Assembly (NCBI GenBank): GCA_021904315.1 | Contig: CM038915.1 | Span: 5,704,001-5,768,000, forward strand | DNA length: 64,000 nucleotides | Direction of reading: 5' to 3' | Origin: Sphagnum magellanicum | Taxonomy: Eukaryota > Streptophyta > Sphagnopsida > Sphagnales > Sphagnaceae | Shown here: one piece after another, positions 1 to 11,235 of the stretch | Numbering within the stretch: the stretch's first letter is position 1 | Layout: every line of letters starts with the position of its first letter | Made by a program: the position numbers and the translations under genes | Notes under the pieces: generated by a model | Databases searched by the model: none | Told to the model about the DNA's origin: nothing | Seen by the model: only the letters and a program-made list of their open reading frames with translations

Positions 1-673
1 CCAAGAATGTGAATTGGCACATTTGTAAAGTCTTTAGATTCATGAGTAGCTATCTGTATGAAATGTGTTCCAAAGCATCTATGCAAAAACCTCCTATGTT
101 AAATTATAATCAAATATAACCATAGGTAAATTATAGTGTTGAATTCAAGGGCAAAAATTAACATGTACATTTGTCAGAAATGTGGATGTCAATTGGAAGA
201 ACAATTACATCCCAAGTTTGAAGCATGATAGCTATATGTGCAATTTGCTCCAAAGCTTTCTATCCAAAAGCCCATCTAGCCACACACTGGGGTGGGGAGG
301 ACCTATTATTATTGTTCTTGTGGACAAATGATTTGGAGTATTATGGCCAAAAAAAAAGGAAAACAAATCAGTTTTCTTTTTTATTACAATGCGGCCTTTT
401 TCACACAATGTCAAGCTTTATTCCAAAGGTGTAAGAAGTGTACACGGTATCCCTAAAGAAATAAAAAGTGGCCTTTTAGCAACACCCTCCCCACATCCTC
501 CACCCCACCCCTCCACCCTCACTGTCCCAATAGCAACTTTTTCAATATTGAAACTTGCCCCAAAAAAAACGCATGAATTATTGATCCAAGCCCTATGACT
601 TCATGGTTGCAGGGAAAAAGCGCTTTTTCGAGTTATCTGAAAATTGGGCCCACATCTCAAAGCTAGTAAGAAA
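1..673. other. AT-rich non-coding stretch with a C-rich tract
   Basis: No gene is supported here. Short open frames carry no recognisable domain and no codon signal. The only notable structure is a pyrimidine tract around 484-530 made of CCCTCC and CCACCCC runs. Confidence 0.5.
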
Positions 674-892
674 TAATGGTGCATTCACACTTGATGTTAA
701 GTGAGTCTTAAATGAAAATCTAGGTGACATCCTAGGTGGCACCCAATGTTAAATGGGCAATAGTTTAATGTTAAATGAATGTTAGCTTAACATAAAATGT
801 TCATGATAAGTAGGTGTAACTCTAAAATTACCAGGTTGTTGTCAGGGGACTCAACACTAGAGTCCCTAACACCAAGTGTGAGTGCACCCTAA
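674..892. mobile_element. PIF/Harbinger (Tourist-like) MITE
   Basis: The element spans 677-889 (213 bp). Its ends are inverted repeats: the left begins GGTGCATTCACACTTG at 678 and the right, read in reverse complement from 888, begins GGTGCACTCACACTTG. About 20 of the first 23 positions match. The element is flanked by TAA at 674-676 and 890-892, the 3 bp target duplication typical of PIF/Harbinger elements. There is no coding capacity, so it must have been moved by a transposase encoded elsewhere. Assignment rests on the TIR and the TAA duplication only. Confidence 0.75.
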
Positions 893-2680
893 GACTTTGA
901 AGGGCACTGCCAAATCCATTAAAGAATTTTGACAAGGAAAACATTGAGTCTGGAAGTGGAAAGTTTTTGCAAGTTTCTGGGCTTGGTTGTGATCAGCTCT
1001 CGAACAACCGACCAGGCTGGCCCTGAACTGCGTTGAAACTGGAATCACTGGCTAGATGATAACGACAAGTCAATTCGTGTAATGTGCCAAGTCAGATTTT
1101 TCAGAACAACCCTAAACATTTTATGTCTGCCACCTTATCAGGGTCTTTATCATCTTTCCAGTGTTTTTGTTTGGCGAAATTTCACCAAATTTGACTTGAA
1201 AAATATGATTTCGACCTATACGAAGGACTTTCCATGAAACTATTATTTGCCAGATTTTGAAGAAAAGAAGTTTTCACATTATCAGATTTTTATGATACAT
1301 TCCAGTAGGTAGCCAAGAATATAGAAGGATTCTGTTTTTTTTCTACTTTCATAGCCAAATCTGGCTAAATCATCTTATGGATGCTCGCCACTTCAGCTGC
1401 ATCACAAAATTGATAAAAATTATTATAAAAAAAACAACCCTAAACCCCTGCATCTCTCCCTTGGCCTGGCCGCTTGGTCTCTGACTCTTGCTCAATGGTC
1501 AGTCTATAATTTGATTAAGTTGACAAGTTGACATTTCTCTTCAGTACATTGATGACACAACAAACCCTCTGATCAGCATGACTTGTGTGCAGGTATGCTG
1601 ACCCCTTACTACCTAACTTGATGGCTTGGCGAAGATGTGAACTTGAGGAGATCAATGGTCTTTCAAGGTAAAATGCCAATCCACAACGAAATAACAGAGG
1701 TTGAAGTATACTTCCCAGATTTGCCATGAAGCTAGATTATTCTTGAGCAATCCATCGCCAGTTTCAGAGTCGGTGATCTTCCAGGTATTCACCTTAAGAT
1801 ACAACCCATACTTCAGACAGTTTCCAACTATGCCAAGATCAGAAACCCAAATCTCACCGGGAACTGATTGGGCACAGAAGTATGCTGTGAAGCTGCTGCA
1901 CACAGCAGCTTTGCTCATGGCCACCCCAAATTGAAGTGCTAGCTAGATTTTGTGAAAATAAAGTCCACTACTCTTGGACAATTAGGATGCAGTCAAGCAA
2001 CAAGGTCATTTCAATGCTCTTGTGAAGTACACCATGGGATTTTATTTCTTTGTATTTGAACCCCTTGCACGGAAGATGCTTCCATCAATTGAAGGGACCT
2101 TCCTTCCTTCACATGAAAACTTTTGGTCGTTTTTATTTGATTTTCAATATTTTTGTTTTAAGCTTCTTTATCATTGAACTTAAGCACTTGCTTTGAAAAT
2201 ATAAACTAAATATGTTATTAAATCAAGGAAACCCTAATTGGAAAAATGTTACACACATAAGAAACATCAAAAGAAAGGAACTCACTCATGCTCTAGCACA
2301 AGTACACTCTCTCATTTTCTCATGATGTTCAAGGCCAAGGAAATTTCAATTAAAGAACAAAAAAAAAGTTGTGGGGGCGCTACATCTTGTCTTACTGAAT
2401 AATTTAGGTTAAAAGCAAAATTCACATTCCTATAACATAATCATTTCTGCTTGTTAACTTTCCATATTTTATATTGACAACCACACCCAAACACACAACC
2501 CCTTCTCCCCTCCCCCATTTTCAATATCAAAGCTAATGCACATGGTTTATCACATCCAAAACAACACATCAAATTTTTTTAACGATTGTAACTAGCAAAA
2601 TTTGAGTTATGGATTTCCATCATTCAAGAATGTCAAGAATGTTAACAAAACAAGATGGGTTGTCAAGAATGTTGGCTTAG
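893..2680. other. Higher-complexity unassigned stretch
   Basis: Between about 1430 and 1935 the base composition is more balanced than in the surroundings and both strands hold open frames of 70-90 codons. One on the minus strand, with its first ATG at 1918, is followed by a CCCG/GTGAGA donor-like site. None of the translations resembles a family I know, and the two strands give equally plausible frames. It may be a fragment of a gene or a retroelement. No function is assigned. Confidence 0.25.
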
Positions 2681-2689
2681 TTGTCCAAT

Positions 2690-3680
2690 TAGTTTTGATT
2701 AGATTAATCCTTAGCTAGATTAATGTAAATAAATGTGTTTTAGCTCAAAACTAGTTTAAATATGAACTAGGTGCGAGATATTTTTTTGTGTGGGATATAA
2801 TCCCAAGTTGTGTAAGTGATTTGAGATTTCAAAACACACAAGTTTATCATTGCATTTTTTTAATGTTTTTATGCAAGTTCCATTGCATGACACTTGGTTT
2901 GGTGTGTATTCCATTTCATGTTTTGGGCTTGAATTCCTATTATTCACAGGTAGTAAATCTTTTGAATTGTCAAAAGTTTGATCTAATTGTGTTGTGTTAT
3001 AGCTAAATTCAATTTGTTTAGGTTTTCTTTTTGTTTTGGTCATGTTTTGCACAAGAAAATGTTAGTGGCAAATGTCATGTAGTTGTGTTTTTTGAAGTGT
3101 GTACATTTTGGTTTGTTTTTGAGTTTGCAACTATTTGGAATTGTAGTGAGGGGTGCTTCTTGCTTTGTTTCTTGAGTTGAAGAAACTCACTTGGTAATTT
3201 TGATGTTTTTGAGTTTCATTTTCATTTAAAACTCCTTTGGAAGTTGAACCCAAATAAGGTCTAGGTGCCTTGGAGTTTTAGTTTTGAAAAAAAATACAAT
3301 AAAAATGTTAGGAGTGCTAGTTTAACTACTTAATTAAATAACTATTCATGTTAGTGTTAAACTAGGTTAGTGTAATTAACTATGTTTTAACTTGGAACCA
3401 ATTCATCGGTGAACATGGTTTGAAGTATTTAATGTTTGGGATATAATCCCAAGTTATGAGTTTTCAAATCACTTTTCATGATTTGAGATTCCAAACATTT
3501 TTTGTGATTTGTGATTTGTGATTTGTGATTTGCGACTTTTCATTTTTTTAATGTTTTTACACAAGTTTTCTTACATGGTTTTTGTGTTGATCTTTTCCAT
3601 TTGTTTTGGCTTAAATTTTTACATGTTTGCAAATGAATCATATTTTGGTTTAGAGATGATACATTATTAGGTTGGTTTTT
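2690..3680 (+). repeat. Diverged direct duplication
   Basis: Two blocks, about 2690-3050 and 3330-3680, share long stretches in the same orientation, including GGGATATAATCCCAAGTT (2790s and 3430s), TTTTTTTAATGTTTTTA with ACAAGTT or GCAAGTT, and a following CCATTT..GTTTTGG stretch. The unit is about 0.65 kb and diverged. No gene is seen in it. Confidence 0.6.
3501..3535 (+). repeat. Heptamer microsatellite TTTGTGA x4-5
   Basis: Four perfect TTTGTGA units are followed by one TTTGCGA. The array sits inside the second copy of the 2.7-3.7 kb duplication and is absent from the first copy, so it expanded after the duplication. Confidence 0.85.
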
Positions 3681-3739
3681 GTCATTTGTGGTGTGTGTGT
3701 AAACAACAATAATTGTAAATGCCAATAAGTAGTGCATGA

Positions 3740-4180
3740 CAAGAAAGAAGAAAGTTTTATTCTTATCATAAGGGGGGGGGGCTCTTTCTCTTCCCTCATT
3801 TTTTTTATCTTTGCATTGAGTAATGGGTGCCCAATAGTTGTCGCAATAACAAGAATCATTGTTGCAATAAAAAAAGTCGCTACAATAGCTACCACCATCG
3901 ACATCATTGTTAGCACACACATAAATAAAGAACAATAATGATAACCTCACCCTTGTTGCTACCTATGGAAACAGTCGCTAGCTAACCAACTATTATTGCA
4001 ACAAAGAAAAAGAGGGGGGTGCCACCATCACTTTCCTTGGGTTTTGTTAACAACAAAAAAACATGAATTGGGGGGGGACCATCACCCTCCTTGCACTTTG
4101 TTAGCAATAAAAAAAATATGTGTAAGGGGTGGGTGCTCCTCCTCTTCACCTTCTTTGTCATTCTCATTTTTGGGGGCACA
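3740..4180 (+). repeat. G-run minisatellite, unit about 54 bp
   Basis: Several degenerate units each contain an AAAAAA stretch, a run of 6-10 G, then a C/T-rich segment ending in CTTTGTTA. TTTTGTTA at 4042-4049 and CTTTGTTA at 4096-4103 define a spacing of 54 bp. Earlier related units include the G-run at about 3772-3781. Short frames in this block are by-products of the repeat. Confidence 0.6.
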
Positions 4181-4239
4181 TGGCATAATAAAAACAATAG
4201 TTGCAATTTGAAGGGAGAAAAACAAAGCACATACAAAGG

Positions 4240-6230
4240 AGGTGCAATGGAGTGAGTTCAAGTTCTAGTTACCATTAGTGGGAGTTCAATGCTCTCTTTT
4301 GAGCCTCCCGAACTTGATCACAAGCATAGGCTCATCTGTTTCAGGTCAAGTTTGTGATAGCAAAAGAAAAGGAGTTTAATCTAAACCTCCTTTTTTTATT
4401 TTTCATTTTTTGGAAATTTTTTGAATTTGAAATGCCAGTTTAAGACCAACCCAAACTTGTTGCATTTTTTTTAATTCTAATTTTTTCCCCAAATTTTCCT
4501 TTTGTTCTTTTTTTTTAGATTTTTCATTTGAGTGCACAACTTTTCATCCATAATTTGGATGTAGGTTTCTTCATCTAACTTTTTCATTTGACCTATATGT
4601 GAACAATAGGCTAATGACCAAACATAAAACTAAAATAATAATAATATTTTTTAAAAATGTGGACATTTTGGTGCCCATAACTAAACACCACCACATCAAG
4701 TAATGTCACGTCACATCATGACATGAAGTTACATGAAGGAAAAAAATTTTGATTTTTGGGATTTTGTTTTTAATTCATACCTTCCACAAACAAGATTGGG
4801 ATTAAATATCATTTACACCATTGGGTTTTTAAAGAGGAGGCCTATGCACATAGGAGATTTCAATCCATTTGGAAACAAAAAAAAATTAGAATGTTTCTAC
4901 AAGGTGTTGAAGGTGGGTGTATGGGATCAAATTTGGCAAAATTTTTGACAATTCGAAGCTTTTGCTAGTAAATACCCATATCTTGTAACCCACAAGTGAT
5001 GGAATGTAACATAATCAACCCTCATGGAATGCTATGCTATTATTTTTTAAATTTTTGTTATATTTTCCAAGAAAAAATATATAAAAGTGGGAATTCATGT
5101 TGTATGAAAAGTTCATTCTCATTTTGTGTTATTTGAAATTGCAACTATGGTTCATTCTTGTCATTGGAATAATGTTCATAACACTATCATAGGATAGGGA
5201 GTGTGTGGCTTGCCCAACAATCCAACAAGGTGTACAACTTGTGGATTGATTTTTCCCCACACTTATGCATATTAAAATGAAAAATTCTTAGGGTGAAAAG
5301 TTATGTGCCTTCTTTTGTTTGGGCAATTAATCTCAAGGATTATAATTGGTTCAGTTAATGGCCATTAAGGGATAAAGCAAATGTCTAATTTAGTTCACTT
5401 GACCTCATAAGTATAAACTCTAACAATAAAACTAAATATTTAAGGGGGGGTTAGGTTATAACATTTTGTTGGTGATGTTGTGGGTTGCATTCAAAGGTGA
5501 TGATCATACCAACTCCATTGTTTAATTGTGGTGGTGAAATTGAATTGATGATGGTAGACCATAGTTGTTGTGTTTGCAATGTATCCCATTTTGAGTTCCA
5601 AATTATGAATCCAATTATGTTTCAATCGCTCAGAGTACTATGGCCCCAAGTGTTGCAATGACTTTAAATACAATTTTAACAACTAGTAATAGTTTGGGGC
5701 TATTGGAAACAAAAGTGCTAACAACATAACAATTGGAGGTGGTGGCAGCACCCTTTCCATTAGTAAACAAGGCCCCATGTTGACATTGAACCTTGTTATG
5801 GAATTCTTCCAAAAGTTGTGAAGGAATTACCAAGGGGTTTTAACATAATAGCTATGGAATTTACAAAAATGTTAATGTAAACCACATGAGAGCCTGCAAG
5901 AGGTATATATGTGGATGAAAAGGTTGATCATTGTGACACAAAAGGTCACCAAAACAAAGGTTGTCTGATTTTAATATGGGATTTTGGACAAGGAACTCAA
6001 GTGATTATGGATGACATTATGTGATGTAGGACATTATGTTATTTTAACCTGCACAACCCACATTGGTGAATATGTTCCAATTATTGGAACACATTGAACT
6101 GAACATGATGAAGGAACATGTGGTGATTCTTAGGTCCAATAAGGACAACCCAAATAACTCATCAACACTATTGGTTCAAGAATCATGTGGTTAGCCAAAT
6201 AAAACCATGTGACAAAGACCAAGGTCATGC
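4240..6230. other. AT-rich non-coding stretch
   Basis: No gene or clear repeat boundary is seen. Both strands are rich in homopolymer runs and stops. Confidence 0.4.
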
Positions 6231-6239
6231 ATCCTTACA

Positions 6240-6330
6240 TATTTTGTTGAGCAAGTAAAAAATATTGTTGGAGATGTGGCCAACTTCATTGGAAAAATTT
6301 CCCTAATCCACCTCAAGCCATCACCTTCAA
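6240..6330 (+). pseudogene. Possible CCHC zinc-knuckle relic of a retroelement gag
   Basis: After an A-run that shifts the frame, bases near 6262-6320 read KYCWRCGQLHWKNFPNPP. This resembles a gag zinc knuckle (C-x2-C-x3/4-H-x4-C) in which the last Cys is Phe, one base change away, and one residue before His is missing. A short frame upstream (FVEQVK) lies in the adjacent reading frame. Weak translation continues on both sides with stops. If real, it is the only trace of a second retroelement gag, on the plus strand. The call rests on one short motif. Confidence 0.3.
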
Positions 6331-6494
6331 CCTTAGGTTGTGATCATAATCAAAGGAGCCAAAAACCATGTTAATGATTAGCAAAACTATTAACTTTGTT
6401 ACATAAATTTATGTGGTGCCACTTTAATGCCATTTTAATCATGGGAAGTTGTGCTAAATGATTATCGTGATGAATGTTAAGTAATTAAAATTTA

Positions 6495-6960
6495 ATTTTA
6501 AGTTTTGGTTTCAATAAATAAAAATATTGCACTTGAAAATAGTTGTGTAGAAAACAATCAATTTTGCAAAAGACTCTTTTAATAAAAAAATTTAGATCAT
6601 AATAACCTATTATGCACACTTTAAAAACATTTACAATTTAAAAGTTAAGAAATTCGAAATTTTTAGGAATTTTAAATAATTTTCAAAATCATATAATTTG
6701 AAAAGTCCTTTACCACATGACATATGGAACAAATTTATAAATTATAATACAAGAAAATAAAACCTAAAGTAGTTAGCATATTTTGGTATATTTGATTTTG
6801 ATAACTTTTATAAACAAAATGCAAAATCTACACACTTTCAAATTCTCATTTTTATTCAACAATGAAAATTTTTTATGTGATATATTGAAGCAAGCATATG
6901 TATTTTTAATAGTAAATTGCAAAATATTTCAATTAAAAATTCCTTCATATGAAACAAGAA
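6495..6960 (+). repeat. Degraded partial copy of the 44.7-45.4 kb element
   Basis: Starting with TTTTAAGTTTTGGTTTCAAT, this stretch follows the order of 44.83-45.25 kb: AAGTCAATTTTGCAAA-like, ACATTTA/AAAACT, AAAAGTC.TTTACCACAT, then TTTTTATTCAACAATGA. It is strongly diverged, and no terminal inverted repeats are recognisable. Confidence 0.5.
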
Positions 6961-7912
6961 TCTTATTTGGTGAGCATGAACACTCAACATGGAAGAATAT
7001 TTCATAGAATATCCAAGTGAATATTTTTTTGACATGCTCACCTAATGTGGATTGAATATGTTTTGACATGTCCCAAGAGGTTGCCATGTCAAAAGAATTT
7101 TCAAACATTCCCTAATATATGCGAATATTCCAACACATCAACCATATCAAAATGTACACATGGAGTTTTCAAATTAATAATTTTCTTTTTAAAAAAAATG
7201 TGCTTGAAAGACAAGGGAACAAAAAAAAAAATAAAAATTCATTCTTATAACACAACCCTAGAAAATATTAAACATTAAAGTCAAAAAATCTAGTGGTCAA
7301 AAATTAATTAGAAGATTATTTAGATTAACAACAATAATTTTTTGTGTAAGGAGTTTAGGTGACCTTGCAATGGAGGTGTCAAGACCTCCATAATGAATGC
7401 CTATAGTAGTCACATTAAATTGTGTGAAAATCAACTGGCATTGACAAAAAGATTTGAAAGTTTTTCTAATTAGACAAAATTAGTCTTCAAACATTATGAT
7501 CTTGAAACATTCTCAAATTAGCCATCCCCAAAACAAGTTCATCATATATTCATTTGAATTAAAAGGACCATAAGGTGTATTCATGATTGGGGTACCAAAA
7601 AGGAATGACCTATTTTTAAAAGACTACAAAGGACAACTTTGGATTGTTATTTTAAAATAATTTGGGTACTATGTAAATGTCATTTTGAGTCCTATAAACT
7701 AACTATATCAAGTCATCAACTTCATCCCCAACAAATGCCTTGGCTGCCTTGTCTTGACATTTTTGCCCATGTGTGGTCCTTTTAATTTGAAATTGTGTTG
7801 TTGTGATTTCCTTTGGTCTTGAAGGTGGTGGAAGTGCCATTGGTGCCCCTCTTCACCCACTTAATCTTTTAATAAATGTTACTATGCAACCATTCATGGG
7901 CCGATCCGAATG

Positions 7913-8311
7913 TTACCCTTCAAGCCTTGATTTAAATGTCCTAAAAGGTGTAGTATCTGAATTGGACTTGCAAATTTCACTATCAATGGGTATGATCCTA
8001 AACAAACCCGCATCTCCATCATTTGTTAGTGTTATGTAAAGGGTGTTATTGATGTTGTGTTGTGGGTCTTGTAGGCCATGTAATTCATCACTTGATAGTT
8101 GAACGTTTTCTGGGGCATGCATTAATTGTACAGCAATGGGGTGTTCCATGGCAAAATATTGGTCCACTCTTTCTATGGCTTTTAATTGGATCGTGACCTC
8201 TGCACTCCCAATGTTGATGGTGTTCATGTGGCCAACACTTCCAACATTGCCAAAATCAGTCAATCTAATAATCACAACATTAGCAAGGTCAAACTTATAA
8301 CTAGGAGCCAA
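7913..8311 (-). pseudogene. Unknown ORF relic, 132 codons
   Basis: An uninterrupted minus-strand frame has balanced, non-repetitive composition and includes the stretches EHPIAVQLMHAPENVQLSS and SSDELHGLQDPQHN. Its first 8-9 codons lie in the terminal repeat of the neighbouring inverted-repeat element, so the apparent start ATG is not the original one. Past the stop at 7913, weak protein-like sequence continues toward 7750 with stops. I do not recognise the family. It sits downstream, on the same strand, of the hAT relic and could be the remainder of the same element or a captured fragment. Context is the only guide. Confidence 0.35.
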
Positions 8312-9064
8312 AAGGATTACTTTGGAAAAGGATTACAAGTCTTTTTTCCCAAAAATAACTTTTACATGCAAATGAATTTTTGAATGAAATTTTTTGTAAC
8401 TTTTTCTTTAAATATTTAAATTTCCCCAATGCATCACATTTTTTTGTTAGTCATTATTGAATAAATATGATTTTAAAAAGTGTGCAAATTCCTTACAACT
8501 TCAATGTTTCATATTGAAAAATGATCAAAACTTTAAATCATCACCAAAAATTAAATTTCACATTATTTGGCTTTTTATACTCTAAGCTATAACTTTTCTT
8601 AATACATCATGTACATTATAACCCATTTAAACATGGTAAAAGACTCTTGAAACTCTAAAATTTTGAAACAATTTTGAAACATTCTTTGAATTTTTAAAGT
8701 TTTAAAATTTCACATTTTAAAAATTATGAGTGTTTTTTTATTGTAGCTAATATGTTCTTATCACTTACATTTTTTTCAATGAAAATTCTTTTATTATATG
8801 AGTCATTTTGACAGTCCTTTGCAAAATTGACTCCATTTGATGCAATAGGTGTACATTTTCAAACATTTTAAATTAAAACCAAAACTTAAAATTGGATCAA
8901 ATGATTTTTTACTCCAAGTTCCTTGACATTCATATGAAGGAAAAATGATTAACTTGCCATGATTACTATGGTTTTAAATGGTAATAAAAAATAACTATTT
9001 GATTTTGATTGATTATGTTTAACATCTAACACTATTTTTGGTTCCTAGTTACGTGTTTTGACCC
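8287..9064 (-). mobile_element. Inverted-repeat DNA element, copy 1 (778 bp)
   Basis: The sequence matches 44658-45417 in reverse complement over its whole length. The left end has GGTCAAACTTATAACTAGG and the right end, in reverse complement, GGGTCAAAACACGTAACTAG, giving terminal inverted repeats of about 27 bp. The flanks (read on the minus strand) are TTGCTTATT and TTGCTAATG, which could be a decayed 9 bp duplication as made by Mutator-like elements, but this is uncertain. There is no coding capacity and the interior is very AT-rich. Superfamily is undecided. Confidence 0.65.
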
Positions 9065-9129
9065 AACAATAAGCAAATTTTCATTTTGTACCTCTTGAAA
9101 TGGTTTGAAATTTAGACCTTCCCAATACC

Positions 9130-10023
9130 CTTCACTTGTCAAAAGTTAAACAAAAACAACTTTGCTTCCAATTCCAGGCCTAACATTGAATTCCTCTTCA
9201 TCAACAAATGTATATGGATTGTTAAATTCTTGATCTCCTTGGCCTAATACAAGTGCAATGTTGTTAACATCTTTAAGTGTCATCAATGGTGTTTCCATGC
9301 ATTCTACTAATTTCGTGTTTGTCCATAATGTAGCCTTTGAAATTGTCCTCATCTTGGCTACTTGCATTGGAATCAATGTCATACATTGAATCCTCTAATA
9401 ACATTTTTTTTTCACCATGGTATAGGAGTGGCACCAAGTCCTTCCCTCAAAAGTTTTCATTTAGTGTAAATATACATTAAATTGTTGCTTTGTCAAATGT
9501 CAAGCAATTTCACACCTTGCTACATGCATAAACAAATATGAATTCTAATTTCGTTCACATAATGATGCTAAGCAAACTTGGGCAAAAATACATTTAACAT
9601 GGGTGCAAGTGTGTGAGCACTTGCTCTAATCAAATCCCACCATTCACGGGGAGGCACATTTAGCGAAGTCGTAACAGGAATGTTTACAAATAGTCCTCGA
9701 CCCTTGACAAAGTCTGCAAAATCTATCAAAGCTTGCACATCTGATGTTGCATCAACTAACATCTTCCATAGTACATGTTTGATTCCCTCCTTTGCATCGA
9801 CATCATCATGGATCATATTGTTTCCAAGAAGATAGGGGTTGAGAAATGCCGAAGCATAATGAAGGTCGATCTTCATCATCCTCCATTGACATTGGAATTG
9901 ACTTTTAACACTACTTGCCAATTTTAGTGGTAATGAAAATGGTGGATCACCCAATGATTACACATGTTTTTCCAATGTCTTCATGATAGGCCATGCCTTT
10001 CCCATACATGGGCCTTTTCCATC
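9130..10023 (-). pseudogene. hAT-family transposase relic (C-terminal part)
   Basis: The clearest frame runs 9954-9568 on the minus strand. It contains LHYASAFLNPYLL, matching the HxAaxFLNP segment of plant hAT transposases, and then PREWWDLIRASAHTL, matching the P.EWW...G...P.L start of the C-terminal dimerisation region. After a stop at 9567 the shifted frame continues CLASLCERN, like the conserved CSxSxCERNWS motif but with the Trp replaced by a stop. A last open segment (9382-9146) would be the acidic tail. Upstream, GPCMGKAWPIM continues the frame to about 10023, where a CACTA-like terminus cuts it. The N-terminal BED finger and the first catalytic part are missing. It is not functional. 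Confidence 0.6.
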
Positions 10024-10918
10024 CACTAGTAGAAAATCCAATATCTTTGAGTCTATTTACGACAAGAAAACTAGTCATTGAAGACACATATGACTCATGA
10101 TTGTAAAGTTATTACAGATGAATTGTTTCAGACAAATAATGATTTAATTAGTGACATGGCGGTAGTCATAAAGGATAATTCATTAGTCATACATGACACA
10201 TAGGGCCACATAGGACTAACCCTATATTAGATCATGACATACATTTATCCTATGTTGCATTTCATTTTTCTTTGTGGGGTCCACATGATTAATCAACATC
10301 CTACATGTCAAAAAACTCAATGACTAAACTATGATTATTCCATAACAATATGGTATTCCATGTGGAAGAGCTAAAGTTTTCCACGTGCCAAAATCAAATT
10401 TGTTTGCATGTTTAAATTCCATTTATCCACATGGGGACATCCAATACATCTAATTGGAAGTTGACTTTGTCAATGTAGTCATGTAATATAATAGTTTCAA
10501 AATTGTTGATTAGTTATTTACTAATTCACTTTTTCCACATGGCAACTATGGGTAGTGACACATGGTAATATTTGATTCAATTAATTTTTCCCATGACACT
10601 TGGTAGAATAAGTGTTCAAAATGTGTAAGGAATATTATACCTAAAACAATCATTTGTAAGTAGTGAGATAGTTATACTTTTAAAAAGTATGTCATATAAA
10701 AGTCATAAAGAAGTCACTATGTGCTTGGTTTCTAGTTTGCAATAAGTATGTCTATTAATCATACTTTTGAGCAATTATATAAAAAAATTTATTTATTAAT
10801 TCAAAGTAACTAAACTTGGATTGCTACTAATTTATAGTTAATTATGCTTCATGTAATACTATTACACATTAACTTCCAAATGAAACCCTTGCAAAATAAG
10901 AGAAAAATGAACCAAGAT
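10024..10918 (+). mobile_element. Left end of a CACTA-like element
   Basis: The stretch starts CACTAGTAGAAAATCC at 10024, the form expected of a CACTA (EnSpm/CMC) terminal repeat, exactly where the hAT relic stops. Short AGTCAT and GTCATA motifs recur through 10075-10720, as subterminal repeats do in this superfamily. The copia element at 10.9-18.0 kb is inserted into it. The matching right terminus was not found by eye beyond 18.0 kb, so the full length is unknown. Confidence 0.4.
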
Positions 10919-10923
10919 ATTAC

Positions 10924-11235
10924 TGTTAACAAATAGGAAATCTACTCAAGTGTAAACATAAATCTTTATTGAAAGGAAACTACAACATGATGTTCACAAC
11001 ATGAAACATAACATCAAGAACATTTCGGGTTCTTGTCACATGAAATACACAAACTTGTGCAATGAAGAAAAAAGAACTAAACCATCAACACCAAAGTATT
11101 TAACTAAAAGACCAAACCACAAATAACCAAACTAATATAAGTAAAGAAAGTAATTCAACCTTGTGAAAGTAACCTAATTACTTTCCTACTCCAGTAACTA
11201 ATGAAACCTAACTAGTTGAGCTTGAATTCTCAACA
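10924..11235 (-). repeat. 3' LTR of the copia element
   Basis: On the element strand it starts TGTTGAGAATTCAAGC and ends GTTAACA. It differs from the 5' LTR at roughly 22 positions, including a few single-base indels. The pol reading frame runs into it and stops at 11208. Confidence 0.92.

Noticed and set aside
3540..4236. Frames of 70-136 codons on both strands
   Set aside because: Low-complexity by-products of the G-run and A-run minisatellite. No codon signal.
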